A stretch of DNA of 22,688 bases from Betaproteobacteria bacterium (GCA_025356695.1 JANXSE010000298.1:1-22688), one strand, 5' to 3'; numbered from the stretch's first letter, positions 7,743 to 15,631 are shown. The notes: a model not told the origin generated them from the letters alone. Made by a program: numbers and translations.

Positions 7743-8201
7743 TCAACCCTTTGAACGCCAGCGCTCGGCCGCTTTGTCGTCGCTCGCGCGGGCCTCGACC
7801 CAGCGTGCGCCGTCCGGCGTCTGTTCCTTCTTCCAGAACGGCGCCTGCGTTTTCAGATAGTCCATGACGAATTCGCAGGCGGCAAAGGCATCACCGCGGT
7901 GCGCGCTTGTCACCACCACCAGCACGACCTGGTCGAGCGGCGCCAGCGTACCGATACGGTGTATGACCAGCGCGTCATAGACCTGCCAGCGGCCTTTGGC
8001 TTCAACGATGATTTTATCGATCGCTTTTTCTGTCATGCCCGGATAGTGCTCAAGCGTCATCGTGGCGACACTGCTGCCATCGTTGAGATCGCGCACCACG
8101 CCGATGAAACTCGCCACCGCACCGATCTGCGGATTGCCGCTGCGCAGCTGCGCGATTTCGCGGCTGACGTCGAAATCTTCTTTTTGTATGCGGACAGTCA
8201 T
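7743..8201 (-). CDS. moaE: Molybdopterin synthase catalytic subunit MoaE
   Basis: A 152-residue MoaE protein, the large subunit that inserts dithiolene sulfur into precursor Z (cPMP) to make molybdopterin, using the MoaD thiocarboxylate. Conserved parts are GAVASFIGVVRDLNDG, LEHYPGMTEKAI, the RIGTLAPLDQVVLVVVTSAHRGDAFAA block and the lysine-rich catalytic segment YLKTQAPFWKKE. The length is normal. It lies four bases after moaD, which is the usual partner order. Confidence 0.95.
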   Translation of the reverse strand: MTVRIQKEDFDVSREIAQLRSGNPQIGAVASFIGVVRDLNDGSSVATMTLEHYPGMTEKAIDKIIVEAKGRWQVYDALVIHRIGTLAPLDQVVLVVVTSAHRGDAFAACEFVMDYLKTQAPFWKKEQTPDGARWVEARASDDKAAERWRSKG

Positions 8202-8205
8202 CGCA

Positions 8206-8460
8206 TTAGCCGCCCGTCACCGGCGGAAAAAACGCCACTTCGTCACCGTCTTTTACCTGCGTATCGCCCGCTGCCATGTCCTGATTGACCGCGGCGCGCA
8301 CCCGTTTCGAGGTCGCCAGCGCCTCGGACCATGCGCCGCCGCGCGCGCGCAACAGCGCCAGCAATTCCTCCACGCTGTTCACGCCGGCGGGCAAGGCGAG
8401 TTCTTCCGATCCGCTGCCGGTGGCTTCACGCAAGCCTGCAAAGTAGAGAATTTTCAGCAT
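8206..8460 (-). CDS. moaD: Molybdopterin synthase sulfur carrier subunit MoaD
   Basis: An 84-residue ubiquitin-fold protein ending in VTGG. The terminal Gly-Gly is adenylated and thiocarboxylated before sulfur transfer to cPMP in the MoaE active site. Other family features are the N-terminal ILYFAGLRE and the DGDEVAFFPPVTGG tail. The activating MoeB and the first-step enzymes MoaA and MoaC are not in the window. It follows mobB after 50 bases that contain no other gene. Confidence 0.95.
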   Translation of the reverse strand: MLKILYFAGLREATGSGSEELALPAGVNSVEELLALLRARGGAWSEALATSKRVRAAVNQDMAAGDTQVKDGDEVAFFPPVTGG

Positions 8461-8510
8461 TTAACGATCCCGAAGCCGGCCATCCAGTGAATTATCCATT
8501 GCAGCCCGGC

Positions 8511-9005
8511 TCAGGCCAAGCTCGCATGCCGCTCAATGAAGGCCGCAATACCGTCCAGATCATCGAGCAGAAATTGCGGCAAGGCGGTATCGACCCGCGC
8601 ATCGCTGGCCACCGCCGCAATATGGCTGTCGTGCGGAAACAGCAGCGGCTCACCGACCACCGCGCGGTGCACTTCCAGCTTGGGGATGGGTTCGCGTTTG
8701 AAACCCTCGATCAGCAGCAGATCGCAGGCGGAAAGATGCTTGACCAACTCCGGCAATGTCGGCTCGGCGGCACCGCGCAATTCATGCATCAATGCCCAGC
8801 GCCGCGACGACGTGACCAGCACCTCCTGACAACCGGCGTGGCGGTGGCGCCACGAGTCCTTGCCCTCCTGATCGACATCGAAGGTGTGGTGGGCGTGTTT
8901 GATCAGCGACACCCGCAGGCCGCGCCCCGTAAACACCGGAATCAGTTTCTCAATCAGGGTTGTTTTGCCGGAACCGGAATAACCGGCGATGCCGAAAATT
9001 TTCAT
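8511..9005 (-). CDS. mobB: Molybdopterin-guanine dinucleotide biosynthesis adapter MobB
   Basis: A 164-residue P-loop GTPase-like protein with Walker A GYSGSGKTT at residues 7-15 after the canonical start MKIFGIAG. Later blocks include SLIKHAHHTF and the LLIEGFKREPIPKLEVHR motif characteristic of MobB. MobB assists MobA in making the guanine dinucleotide form of the cofactor and is not always essential. I chose ATG 9005 by homology. An ATG at 9026 overlapping the end of tupC has a better upstream purine run (GGCGGG) and would add seven residues. It sits ten bases after tupC. Confidence 0.9.
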   Translation of the reverse strand: MKIFGIAGYSGSGKTTLIEKLIPVFTGRGLRVSLIKHAHHTFDVDQEGKDSWRHRHAGCQEVLVTSSRRWALMHELRGAAEPTLPELVKHLSACDLLLIEGFKREPIPKLEVHRAVVGEPLLFPHDSHIAAVASDARVDTALPQFLLDDLDGIAAFIERHASLA

Positions 9006-9015
9006 GGTCGCGATT

Positions 9016-9678
9016 CTACCCTTCATCCCGCCGGATCTGCCGGTCGACAACGACCAGACGATCCAGTATAGCCAGCCGCAGTATCTCGGGGTCGTGACTT
9101 GCGATCACCACCGTGTGATCATCAATGCAGAGCGCCGTGACGAGTTCGAGCACCTGTTTGCGCGATTCGCCGTCGAGATTGGCCGTCGGTTCATCGAGCA
9201 GCAACAGCGCAGGATTTAGCAGGCGTGCCCGCGCCAGCGCCGCACGCTGCGCTTCGCCGCCGGACAGTTTGTGCGGCGGCACGTCGCGTTTGTTCGCGAG
9301 TCCCGCCCAGTGCAAGGCCTCGCTGACGCGAACACGACGTTCGGCCGCGCCCATGCCACGCTGAACCAATCCGTATTCGAGATTTTTTTCAGTCGTGGTA
9401 TGAAACAGATAGGGCTGCTGGTGGACGTAAACGATTTCACGCCGCCACGGCTCTGGAATGCACGATGCGGGCGCAACCTGATGGCGAAAGTGCAACGCAC
9501 CCTGTTGCGCACTCTCAAGGCCCGCAATGATGCGCAGGAGTGTCGTTTTGCCCGAACCGTTGGCGCCACTCAACACATAGCCGTGACTGGCCTGCAGATC
9601 GAAGCCAGCGCCATCGAACAGCACACGCGCACCGAAGCGCATGTGCAGCGCCTCGACCCGCAACAACGGCGCTCTCAT
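9016..9678 (-). CDS. tupC: Tungstate-type ABC transporter ATPase TupC
   Basis: A 220-residue ABC ATPase starting at ATG 9678, which overlaps the tupB stop in ATGA. It has Walker A SGANGSGKTTLL near residue 40, the Q-loop in VYVHQQPYLF, signature LSGGEAQR, Walker B LLLLDEPTANLD and H-loop SHD. It lacks the C-terminal TOBE extension seen in ModC. The VHQQPYLF stretch and the direct linkage to TupB and TupA identify it as the tungstate ATPase. The longer upstream frame reads through tupB and is a shadow. Confidence 0.9.
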   Translation of the reverse strand: MRAPLLRVEALHMRFGARVLFDGAGFDLQASHGYVLSGANGSGKTTLLRIIAGLESAQQGALHFRHQVAPASCIPEPWRREIVYVHQQPYLFHTTTEKNLEYGLVQRGMGAAERRVRVSEALHWAGLANKRDVPPHKLSGGEAQRAALARARLLNPALLLLDEPTANLDGESRKQVLELVTALCIDDHTVVIASHDPEILRLAILDRLVVVDRQIRRDEG

Positions 9679-10370
9679 TCGAGTCCGCCCCGGCCCTGCA
9701 GCCAGGCCAGCGCGACGTTGACGCCGATTGCGAGGGTAACCAGCACCATGCCCAGCGCGATGCCCTGCGCAAATTCGCCCTTCGCCGTTTCGAGTGCAAT
9801 GGCGGTCGGGATATTGCGCGTGAGGCCGGCGATATTGCCGCCGACCAGCAGAGCACAGCCGACTTCGGACACCACGCGGCCGAATGCATTGACGATGCCC
9901 GCCATTACCGCGAACCGCACTTCCCACAAGGTGGTCAGCGCGGCACGCAACGGACGTGCTCCGAGACAGCGCGCCGTTTCAAATATGCGCGGGTCGCCCC
10001 CCTGCACCGCCGACACCGTAAACACGATGAGGATGGGCAGTGCGATGACGATGTAACCGATCATGATCGCCCACGGCGTGAACAACAGTTCAAATGCACC
10101 CAGCGGGCCGCGCCGCGACAGCAGGAGGTAAATGACCAGCGCAATGACGACGGTCGGAAACGACAGCAGCGCCTGTATGAAAACGATGATGACGCGCCGG
10201 CCTGCGAACTTCAGTTTGGCGAGCAAAAAGCCGGCACCGATGGCGAACGGCGCGATCGCCGCAATCGCCGCCAGTGCCACCCACATCGAAATCCAGATGA
10301 TGCCCCACAGTGTGGCATCGCCGGAAAACAGCAGGGCAAACGCCTGCCGCGTTGGCTCGAACAAATCCAC
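9675..10370 (-). CDS. tupB: Tungstate-type ABC transporter permease TupB
   Basis: A 231-residue inner-membrane permease with about five hydrophobic segments, including IIWISMWVALAAIAAIAPFA and MIGYIVIALPILIVFTVSAV. Its coupling loop ETARCLGARPLRAALTTLWEVR and the conserved NAFGRVVSEVGCALLVGGNI match TupB/WtpB-like permeases. The best start is GTG 10370, five bases after the tupA stop. Longer forms would read through tupA out of frame. No strong Shine-Dalgarno is visible, so translation may depend on coupling with tupA. Confidence 0.88.
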   Translation of the reverse strand: MDLFEPTRQAFALLFSGDATLWGIIWISMWVALAAIAAIAPFAIGAGFLLAKLKFAGRRVIIVFIQALLSFPTVVIALVIYLLLSRRGPLGAFELLFTPWAIMIGYIVIALPILIVFTVSAVQGGDPRIFETARCLGARPLRAALTTLWEVRFAVMAGIVNAFGRVVSEVGCALLVGGNIAGLTRNIPTAIALETAKGEFAQGIALGMVLVTLAIGVNVALAWLQGRGGLE

Positions 10371-10375
10371 GTGGG

Positions 10376-11182
10376 CTATTTCGCCGCGCTGGGGAAAAAC
10401 ATCTGCACGCCGTTGATCTTGAACACCGCTACCGCAGCCTGCCCTTCGGCAGACGTGATCCATTCGATGAACGCCATGGCGCCCGCATGATTGAGTTTCG
10501 GATAACGCTGCGGATTGACGACAATCACGCCGTACGGGTTGAACATGCGCGCATCGCCTTCCACCAGCACCTGCAAACCGGTGCGGTCGCGGTAGGCCGC
10601 ATAGGTCGCGCGATCAGTCAACGCGTAACCGGCGAGTTCGCCGGCCATGGTCAGTACCGGCCCCATGCCCTGACCGGTTGAGACATACCACGCGCCCTTC
10701 GGTTCCAGTGCAGCAATTTTCCAGTAGGATTTTTCCATTTCATGCGTGCCGGACTCGTCGCCGCGCGAAATGAATTTCGCGCCGCTGGCGGCGATCTTTT
10801 TGAACGCATCGATGACGTCTTTGCTGCCGCGTAGCGCAGCCGGATCGCGCGCCGGGCCGACAATGACGAAATCGTTGTACATGACATCGCGCCGTACCGA
10901 GCCATAACCGGCTGCCATGAATTTATCTTCGAGCGCGCGAGCATGTACCAGCAGCACATCGGCATCACCGCCTTCGCCGATTTTCATCGCCGCACCGCTG
11001 CCCACCGCCACGACACGCACCTTGCCGTCGTACCGCGCTTCGAACTGCGGCAGGATGACGGCGAGCAGCCCGGATGCCTCGGTACTGGTGGTGGTCGCCA
11101 TGCGGATATCGGGCGCCGCCATGCCGGATGCGGTGAATGAAAACGCAGTGAAAGTGAAAATCCAGCGCAGGGTTTTGATCAC
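10376..11182 (-). CDS. tupA: Tungstate-binding periplasmic protein TupA
   Basis: A 268-residue periplasmic receptor with a signal peptide of about 23 residues ending in GMAA. The mature N-terminus MATTTSTEASGLL carries the TTTS motif that is the signature of the tungstate-selective TupA/WtpA-like group. Other blocks are VAVGSGAAMKIGEGGDADVLLVH and FISRGDESGTHEMEKSYW. TupA proteins bind tungstate with high selectivity over molybdate in characterised species; selectivity here is inferred. The start is GTG 11182 with AAAGG close upstream. It is the first gene of the ten-gene minus-strand locus and diverges from moeA. Confidence 0.92.
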   Translation of the reverse strand: MIKTLRWIFTFTAFSFTASGMAAPDIRMATTTSTEASGLLAVILPQFEARYDGKVRVVAVGSGAAMKIGEGGDADVLLVHARALEDKFMAAGYGSVRRDVMYNDFVIVGPARDPAALRGSKDVIDAFKKIAASGAKFISRGDESGTHEMEKSYWKIAALEPKGAWYVSTGQGMGPVLTMAGELAGYALTDRATYAAYRDRTGLQVLVEGDARMFNPYGVIVVNPQRYPKLNHAGAMAFIEWITSAEGQAAVAVFKINGVQMFFPSAAK

Positions 11183-11208
11183 GATTGGCCTTTAAATATC
11201 GAAAAAAC

Positions 11209-11225
11209 TGCGCGTCGACCGCGCA
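11209..11225 (-). promoter_or_regulatory. Hairpin with T-tract in the tupA leader
   Basis: The arms TGCGCG and CGCGCA are a perfect six-base inverted repeat around a five-base loop. On the minus strand the hairpin is followed by G and then six T (11207-11202), which is the appearance of an intrinsic terminator. It sits between the predicted tupA promoter and the tupA start. If transcription begins near 11226, the hairpin is at the extreme 5' end of the mRNA, so it may be a stabilising 5' stem or an attenuator for a transcript starting further upstream. It does not look like a Moco riboswitch, because the leader is too short. Confidence 0.5.
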
Positions 11226-11232
11226 ATCCCAA

Positions 11233-11261
11233 ATGATAACGTTGATTTGATGCCGTACCAA
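11233..11261 (-). promoter_or_regulatory. Sigma70-type promoter of the tup-mob-moa operon
   Basis: On the minus strand TTGGTA (11261-11256), a 17-base spacer and TATCAT (11238-11233) make a fair sigma70 promoter, with a start near 11226. The -10 is embedded in AACGTTATC, which resembles one arm of the ModE palindrome at modA (AACGTTATATT), but no matching second arm is present at the right distance. ModE control here is therefore only a possibility. Confidence 0.45.
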
Positions 11262-11329
11262 ACACCGGCAGGCGCATCAGACAGGCATTTCCGTTACAAT
11301 TCCGTCTCGATTTTCACCATCCAGACGAT

Positions 11330-12604
11330 ATGAGCGATCCCGCGCAATCCATCCGCGCCGCCAGTTGCGCGGATGACTACGATCCCAATTCCATGCCGGT
11401 AGCTAAAGCGCGCGAATTCATCGCGCGCTTTCTGACGCCGGTCTCCGCCATCGAGCGCCTGCATATCCGCTCTGCCCTCGGCCGTGTGCTCGCCGAAGAC
11501 GTGGTTTCCCCGCTCGACGTGCCGTCGCACGACAACTCGGCGATGGACGGTTATGCGCTGCGCTTTGCCGATCTCAAACCCTCCGGCGACACCAGCCTGA
11601 AAATCGCCGGCACCGCGTTTGCCGGTGTGCCCTTTGCCGGCGCGGCAAAGGCCGGCGAATGCGTGCGCATCATGACCGGCGCCGTGATGCCGCACGGTCT
11701 CGATACCATCGTCATGCAGGAACATGCCAAGGCGAGCGGCGATCACGTCACCGTCGGTGGCGGCCACAAGGCCGGACAGCATCTGCGTTTCGCCGGCGAG
11801 GATTTGAAAACCGGCCAGGTTGCGCTGAAACGCGGCCTCGTGGTACGGCCCGCCGAGATCGGCTTGATAGCATCGCTCGGCATCGGCGAAGTTTCGGTCT
11901 ACCGCCGCCTGCGTGTCGCCTTCTTTTCAACCGGCGACGAATTGCGTTCCATCGGCACGCCGCTCGGTGAAGGCCAGATTTACGACAGCAACCGTTACAC
12001 CATCCACGGCATGCTCGCCCGCCTTGGCTGCGAAGTCATCGACATGGGTGTGGTACGCGACGATCCGAAAATGATCGAGCAAGCCTTTGCAACCGCTGCG
12101 CAGACGGCCGACGTTGTCATCACCAGTGGCGGCGTTTCCGTCGGCGAGGCCGATTTCGTCAAGGAACTGATGGACCGCCTTGGCGAAGTGGTGTTCTGGA
12201 AGATCGCCATGAAGCCCGGCCGCCCGCTCGCTTATGGGCGCATCGGCGGCGCACACTTCTTCGGCCTGCCCGGCAACCCGGTGTCGGTCATGGTGACCTT
12301 CTATCAATTCGTGCGCGATGCACTGCTGAAATTGTCCGGGCGCGATCCGGTGCCAACGCTGCCAAGCTTCCGCGTGCCGTGCACGACGCCGCTGAAGAAA
12401 GCCCCGGGCCGCACCGAATTTCAGCGCGGCGTGCTGACACAGGACACCAGTGGCAGCTGGAGTGTGGCCGTCACCGGCGAACAGGGCTCGGGCATCCTGC
12501 GCTCGATGTGCGAAGCGAACTGCTTCATCATCCTGCCGACCGACCAGGGCAATGTTGCCGCCGGTGCATTGGTCGAGGTGCAGGTCATGGAAGGAATCAC
12601 CTAA
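11330..12604 (+). CDS. moeA: Molybdopterin molybdenumtransferase MoeA
   Basis: A 424-residue MoeA, which inserts molybdate into adenylylated molybdopterin to form active Moco. Family blocks in order are PSHDNSAMDGYA (about residues 64-75), IMTGAVMPHGLDTIVMQE, FFSTGDEL, YDSNRYTIHGML, ITSGGVSVGEADF, KIAMKPGRPLAYG and GLPGNPVSVMV. All four MoeA domains are represented and the length is normal. It is divergent from tupA across 147 bases, and is followed two bases later by the SDR gene. It completes Moco and so supports the SoxC-type enzyme at the left of the window. Confidence 0.95.
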   Translation: MSDPAQSIRAASCADDYDPNSMPVAKAREFIARFLTPVSAIERLHIRSALGRVLAEDVVSPLDVPSHDNSAMDGYALRFADLKPSGDTSLKIAGTAFAGVPFAGAAKAGECVRIMTGAVMPHGLDTIVMQEHAKASGDHVTVGGGHKAGQHLRFAGEDLKTGQVALKRGLVVRPAEIGLIASLGIGEVSVYRRLRVAFFSTGDELRSIGTPLGEGQIYDSNRYTIHGMLARLGCEVIDMGVVRDDPKMIEQAFATAAQTADVVITSGGVSVGEADFVKELMDRLGEVVFWKIAMKPGRPLAYGRIGGAHFFGLPGNPVSVMVTFYQFVRDALLKLSGRDPVPTLPSFRVPCTTPLKKAPGRTEFQRGVLTQDTSGSWSVAVTGEQGSGILRSMCEANCFIILPTDQGNVAAGALVEVQVMEGIT

Positions 12605-12606
12605 GC

Positions 12607-13371
12607 ATGGCCAGCTTTCCCGAACTCGCCTCGCGCGTCGTCGTCATTACCGGCTCCGCGCAGGGCATCGGCGCCGAAACCGCGCGCCACTTTGCCGCAC
12701 AGGGCGCGGCAGTCGCACTCTTCGACATCGACACCAAGAACGCAAAAATCGTTGCTGACGCCATTACCGCCGCCGGTGGTCGCGCCACGCCGGTTGCCGT
12801 CGATGTCACCGACGAAAAATCTGTTGCGGCAGCCGTGGCAAGTGCCGTTGAAACCTACGGCGGTATCGATATCCTGATTACCTGTGCCGGCGGTTATACG
12901 CGGCTCGCCCAGGTCGAAGACATGCCGGTCGAGGAATGGGACCGCACGGTAGCGCTCAACCTGCGCAGCGCCTTCCTCTGCAGCAAAGCGGTCATTCCGC
13001 ACCTGAAAAAATCGAAAGCCGGCCGCATCATTCATGTCGCCTCGATCTCCGGCCGCACCGTGCATGCTTCCTCTTCGCCCGCTTACGGTGCCGCGAAAGC
13101 GGCGGTCATACAATTGACGCGTTTTCTGGCATGGGAACTCGGCCCTAGCGGCATCACTGCGAACGCGGTTGCACCGATCACCACGCTGACGCCGCGTGTG
13201 GCGGCACTGCGCAGCGAAGCCGATGTCGCGCGCATCGCGGCGCAAGTACCGCTGCGGCGACTCGCCACCCCCGCCGACCACGCACAGGTCATGCTGTTTC
13301 TGGCATCCGACGGCGCTGCCTATCTCAACGGCACCGTGCAGGACGTCAACGGCGGCCGCGTGATGATGTAA
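12607..13371 (+). CDS. SDR-family NAD(P)-dependent oxidoreductase
   Basis: A 254-residue classical short-chain dehydrogenase/reductase. The Rossmann cofactor motif TGSAQGIG lies at about residues 15-22. The active site is VASISGR followed by YGAAK, giving the Ser-Tyr-Lys catalytic set. An aspartate in ALFDIDTKN after beta strand 2 favours NAD(H). The usual NNAG motif is replaced by TCAG in ILITCAGG. The C-terminal LFLASDGAAYLNGTVQDVNGG is standard. The substrate is unknown; 3-oxoacyl-reductase-like annotations would be guesses. It starts two bases after the moeA stop and ends 20 bases before ccmA, so it is probably on the same transcript without sharing their pathways. Confidence 0.85.
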   Translation: MASFPELASRVVVITGSAQGIGAETARHFAAQGAAVALFDIDTKNAKIVADAITAAGGRATPVAVDVTDEKSVAAAVASAVETYGGIDILITCAGGYTRLAQVEDMPVEEWDRTVALNLRSAFLCSKAVIPHLKKSKAGRIIHVASISGRTVHASSSPAYGAAKAAVIQLTRFLAWELGPSGITANAVAPITTLTPRVAALRSEADVARIAAQVPLRRLATPADHAQVMLFLASDGAAYLNGTVQDVNGGRVMM

Positions 13372-13391
13372 CGCGATACCGAACCCACACA

Positions 13392-14027
13392 TTGACCGGA
13401 CCACCTGTGCTGTCAGCCAACGATCTTGAATGCGTGCGTGGCGAACGTCATTTGTTCGCCGGCCTCAACTTCGCCATGCAACCGGGCACGTTGCTGGCGG
13501 TGCGCGGCGTCAACGGCAGCGGCAAGACCAGTCTGTTGCGCATGATGTGCGGCCTGCTCACACCGGCCGCAGGCACGCTCAGCTGGAACGACCGCGAAAT
13601 CGGCGCAGCCGGCGAGGAATTCCGTTCCAACCTCCTCTACTTAGGCCATTTGAATGGCCTTAAGGACGAACTCAATGCCGCCGACAACCTGCGCCTGTCA
13701 TTGCACGTTGCCGGCATTGCCGTCGATGAAGCACAGGCCGTGGCAGCGCTTGAGTGGTCGGGTTTGCGCGAGCGCAGGCACCAGCCCTGCGGCACTTTAT
13801 CGCAGGGCCAGCGCCGCCGCGTCGCGCTGGCGTGTCTTAAATTGTCGCGATCGCGACCGCTGTGGATACTCGACGAGCCGTTCACCGCGCTGGACGTTGC
13901 GTCCGTCGAGCGTACGCGCGATCTGATCGCGGCCCATCTCGCCGGCGGCGGCATGGTTGCGCTGACGACACATCAAGAGGTGCCGATTACGGCACCAACC
14001 ACTATGCCGATTGAGCTGGGCGCATGA
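13392..14027 (+). CDS. ccmA: Cytochrome c maturation ATPase CcmA
   Basis: A 211-residue ABC ATPase with Walker A GVNGSGKTSLLR at about residues 39-50, the CcmA-specific YLGHLNGLKDELNAADNLR, signature LSQGQRRRVALA and Walker B LWILDEPFTALD. The C-terminal TTHQEVP is also typical. CcmA with CcmB powers release of the CcmE-heme complex made by CcmC and CcmD. The first possible start is TTG 13392 and the alternative is GTG 13407; neither has a strong Shine-Dalgarno. The stop overlaps ccmB in ATGA. Confidence 0.93.
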   Translation: MTGPPVLSANDLECVRGERHLFAGLNFAMQPGTLLAVRGVNGSGKTSLLRMMCGLLTPAAGTLSWNDREIGAAGEEFRSNLLYLGHLNGLKDELNAADNLRLSLHVAGIAVDEAQAVAALEWSGLRERRHQPCGTLSQGQRRRVALACLKLSRSRPLWILDEPFTALDVASVERTRDLIAAHLAGGGMVALTTHQEVPITAPTTMPIELGA

Positions 14028-14707
14028 ATAACACCAGCCTCATCGACTGCATGACGACGGTGATCGCGCGCGATCTGCGCATTGCCCTGCGCCGCCGCGC
14101 CGACGTCATGACCAGCCTGATTTTCTTCGTCATCGCCGTCAGCCTGTTTCCGCTCGGCATCGGCGCCGACCCGGTGTTGCTGCGCACGCTGGGCCCCGGC
14201 GTGGTCTGGGTCGCCGCCCTGCTCGCCTGCATGCTGGCGCTGGCGCGACTCTTCGCCAACGACCACGCCGACGGCACGCTGGAACAACTTGTCCTGTCGC
14301 CGCAGCCGCTGAGCATGCTGGTGCTGGCCAAAACAGCAGCGCACTGGCTTACCACCGGTTTGCCGCTGGTCATCATTGCGCCGGTGCTCGGCCTGCAGTT
14401 CGGGCTCGATTCCGAAGCCCTGCTCATTCTGATAGCATCGCTGTTCCTCGGCACGCCGACACTCAGCCTGATCGGCGCCATCGGCGCCGCATTGACGCTG
14501 GGGCTGCGCGGCGGCGGCGCACTGCTTGCACTACTGGTTTTACCACTGTACATCCCGGTGCTGATTTTCGGCGCCGGTGCGGTGGAAGCAACGGCGGCGG
14601 CGCTGGGCGCCACTGCGCATCTGTCGATACTCGGCGCGCTGTTGCTCGGCACCATCGTATTCGCCCCTTGGGCGACCGCACTTGCATTAAAAATCGCCAT
14701 TGAATAA
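14024..14707 (+). CDS. ccmB: Heme exporter membrane protein CcmB
   Basis: A 227-residue integral membrane protein with about six hydrophobic segments. Conserved CcmB features are RDLRIALRRRADVMTSLIFFVIAVSLFPLGIG near the N-terminus, LFANDHADGTLEQLVLSPQPL in the cytoplasmic loop, and LLALLVLPLYIPVLIFGAGAV. It forms the inner-membrane part of the CcmAB transporter that acts on holo-CcmE. It overlaps ccmA by four bases and is followed 13 bases later by ccmC. Confidence 0.93.
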   Translation: MNNTSLIDCMTTVIARDLRIALRRRADVMTSLIFFVIAVSLFPLGIGADPVLLRTLGPGVVWVAALLACMLALARLFANDHADGTLEQLVLSPQPLSMLVLAKTAAHWLTTGLPLVIIAPVLGLQFGLDSEALLILIASLFLGTPTLSLIGAIGAALTLGLRGGGALLALLVLPLYIPVLIFGAGAVEATAAALGATAHLSILGALLLGTIVFAPWATALALKIAIE

Positions 14708-14720
14708 ACGGCCCACATAA

Positions 14721-15461
14721 ATGTCCGACATCCGCTGGTACAAATTTTCGTCGCCGCAAACCTTCTACCCTTTGGCGGGCACGCTGGCGCCGTGGTTTGG
14801 CGTGGCCGCCGCGCTATTCGCCGGTTACGGTCTATACATCAGTTTTTTCCTCGCCCCCACCGATTTTCAGCAAGGGGAGGCCTATCGCATCATTTTCATC
14901 CACGTGCCGGCGGCGTGGATGTCGATGTTTCTCTATTTGATCATGGCCGGCTGGGCCGCCATCGGATTGGCCTGGCATACACGCCTGTCATCGATGATGG
15001 CCGTCGCGATTGCGCCGACCGGCGCGCTGATGACCTTCATCGCGCTGTGGACCGGCGCCTTGTGGGGCAAGCCGATGTGGGGCGCGTGGTGGGTGTGGGA
15101 CGCGCGCCTGACCTCGGAACTGATCCTGCTTTTCCTCTACCTCGGCTTCATGTTTCTGCACGCGGCCATCGACGATCCGCGTCGCGCTGATCGCGCCGCC
15201 GCGGTGATCGCGATCGTCGGCGCCATCAACGTGCCGATCATTTATTTTTCAGTGAAATGGTGGAACACGCTGCATCAGGGCGCCTCGGTCAGCCTGACGC
15301 GCAGCCCGACCATGGCGAGCACCATGCTCTGGGGCATGCTGATCATGTCGATCGCGTTCTGGCTCTACGCCATCGCCGTCGTATTGATCCGCGTGCGCTG
15401 CGTCATCCTCGAACGCGAGCGCAATGCCGACTGGGTCAAACAACTGGGAGCCGACGCATGA
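14721..15461 (+). CDS. ccmC: Heme handling protein CcmC
   Basis: A 246-residue, six-helix membrane protein of the heme-handling family. The tryptophan-rich WGKPMWGAWWVWDARLTSELILLFLYLG motif lies at about residues 114-141, and conserved periplasmic histidines are in IFIHVPAAW and in NTLHQGASVS. CcmC attaches heme to the histidine of the chaperone CcmE with help from CcmD. The stop overlaps ccmD in ATGA. The length and motifs are those of a complete, functional CcmC. Confidence 0.95.
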   Translation: MSDIRWYKFSSPQTFYPLAGTLAPWFGVAAALFAGYGLYISFFLAPTDFQQGEAYRIIFIHVPAAWMSMFLYLIMAGWAAIGLAWHTRLSSMMAVAIAPTGALMTFIALWTGALWGKPMWGAWWVWDARLTSELILLFLYLGFMFLHAAIDDPRRADRAAAVIAIVGAINVPIIYFSVKWWNTLHQGASVSLTRSPTMASTMLWGMLIMSIAFWLYAIAVVLIRVRCVILERERNADWVKQLGADA

Positions 15462-15631
15462 ACTGGGAAAGCCTTTCGGCCTTCATCGAAATGGGCGGCT
15501 ACGGCACCTATGTCTGGGGCTCGTTCGTCGTCACCATCGTCTGTTTTGCACTCGAAGTGGTCGGCTTGTCGGTGCGCCACCAGCACGTACTGCACGAGCG
15601 CAACGCCCATCACCACGAAACGTCGATCTAG
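15458..15631 (+). CDS. ccmD: Heme exporter accessory protein CcmD
   Basis: A 57-residue protein with the typical start NWESLSAFIEMGGYGTYVWGSF, a single membrane helix (VVTIVCFALEVVGL) and a charged C-terminus rich in His and Arg. CcmD stabilises the CcmC-CcmE-heme complex. It overlaps ccmC by four bases. Its last four bases overlap the 3' end of a decayed ferredoxin gene on the other strand. No ccmE follows, although ccmE is the usual next gene. Confidence 0.88.
   Translation: MNWESLSAFIEMGGYGTYVWGSFVVTIVCFALEVVGLSVRHQHVLHERNAHHHETSI

Noticed and set aside
11226..11250. Second full ModE operator at the tupA promoter
   Set aside because: Only one arm-like sequence (AACGTTATC on the minus strand) is present; the opposite arm does not match at six to eight bases.
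11295..11300. TACAAT as a -10 element for moeA
   Set aside because: The hexamer is good, but no acceptable -35 lies 16-18 bases upstream, so it is left uncalled.
11183..11329. Moco riboswitch between tupA and moeA
   Set aside because: The spacer is 147 bases shared by two divergent genes, and only one short simple hairpin is visible, not the multi-helix Moco RNA fold.
13643..13660. Perfect 8-base inverted repeat AGGCCATT/AATGGCCT with a two-base spacer inside ccmA
   Set aside because: It falls in the conserved coding segment YLGHLNGLKDE of CcmA, so the codons explain it; no T-tract follows.
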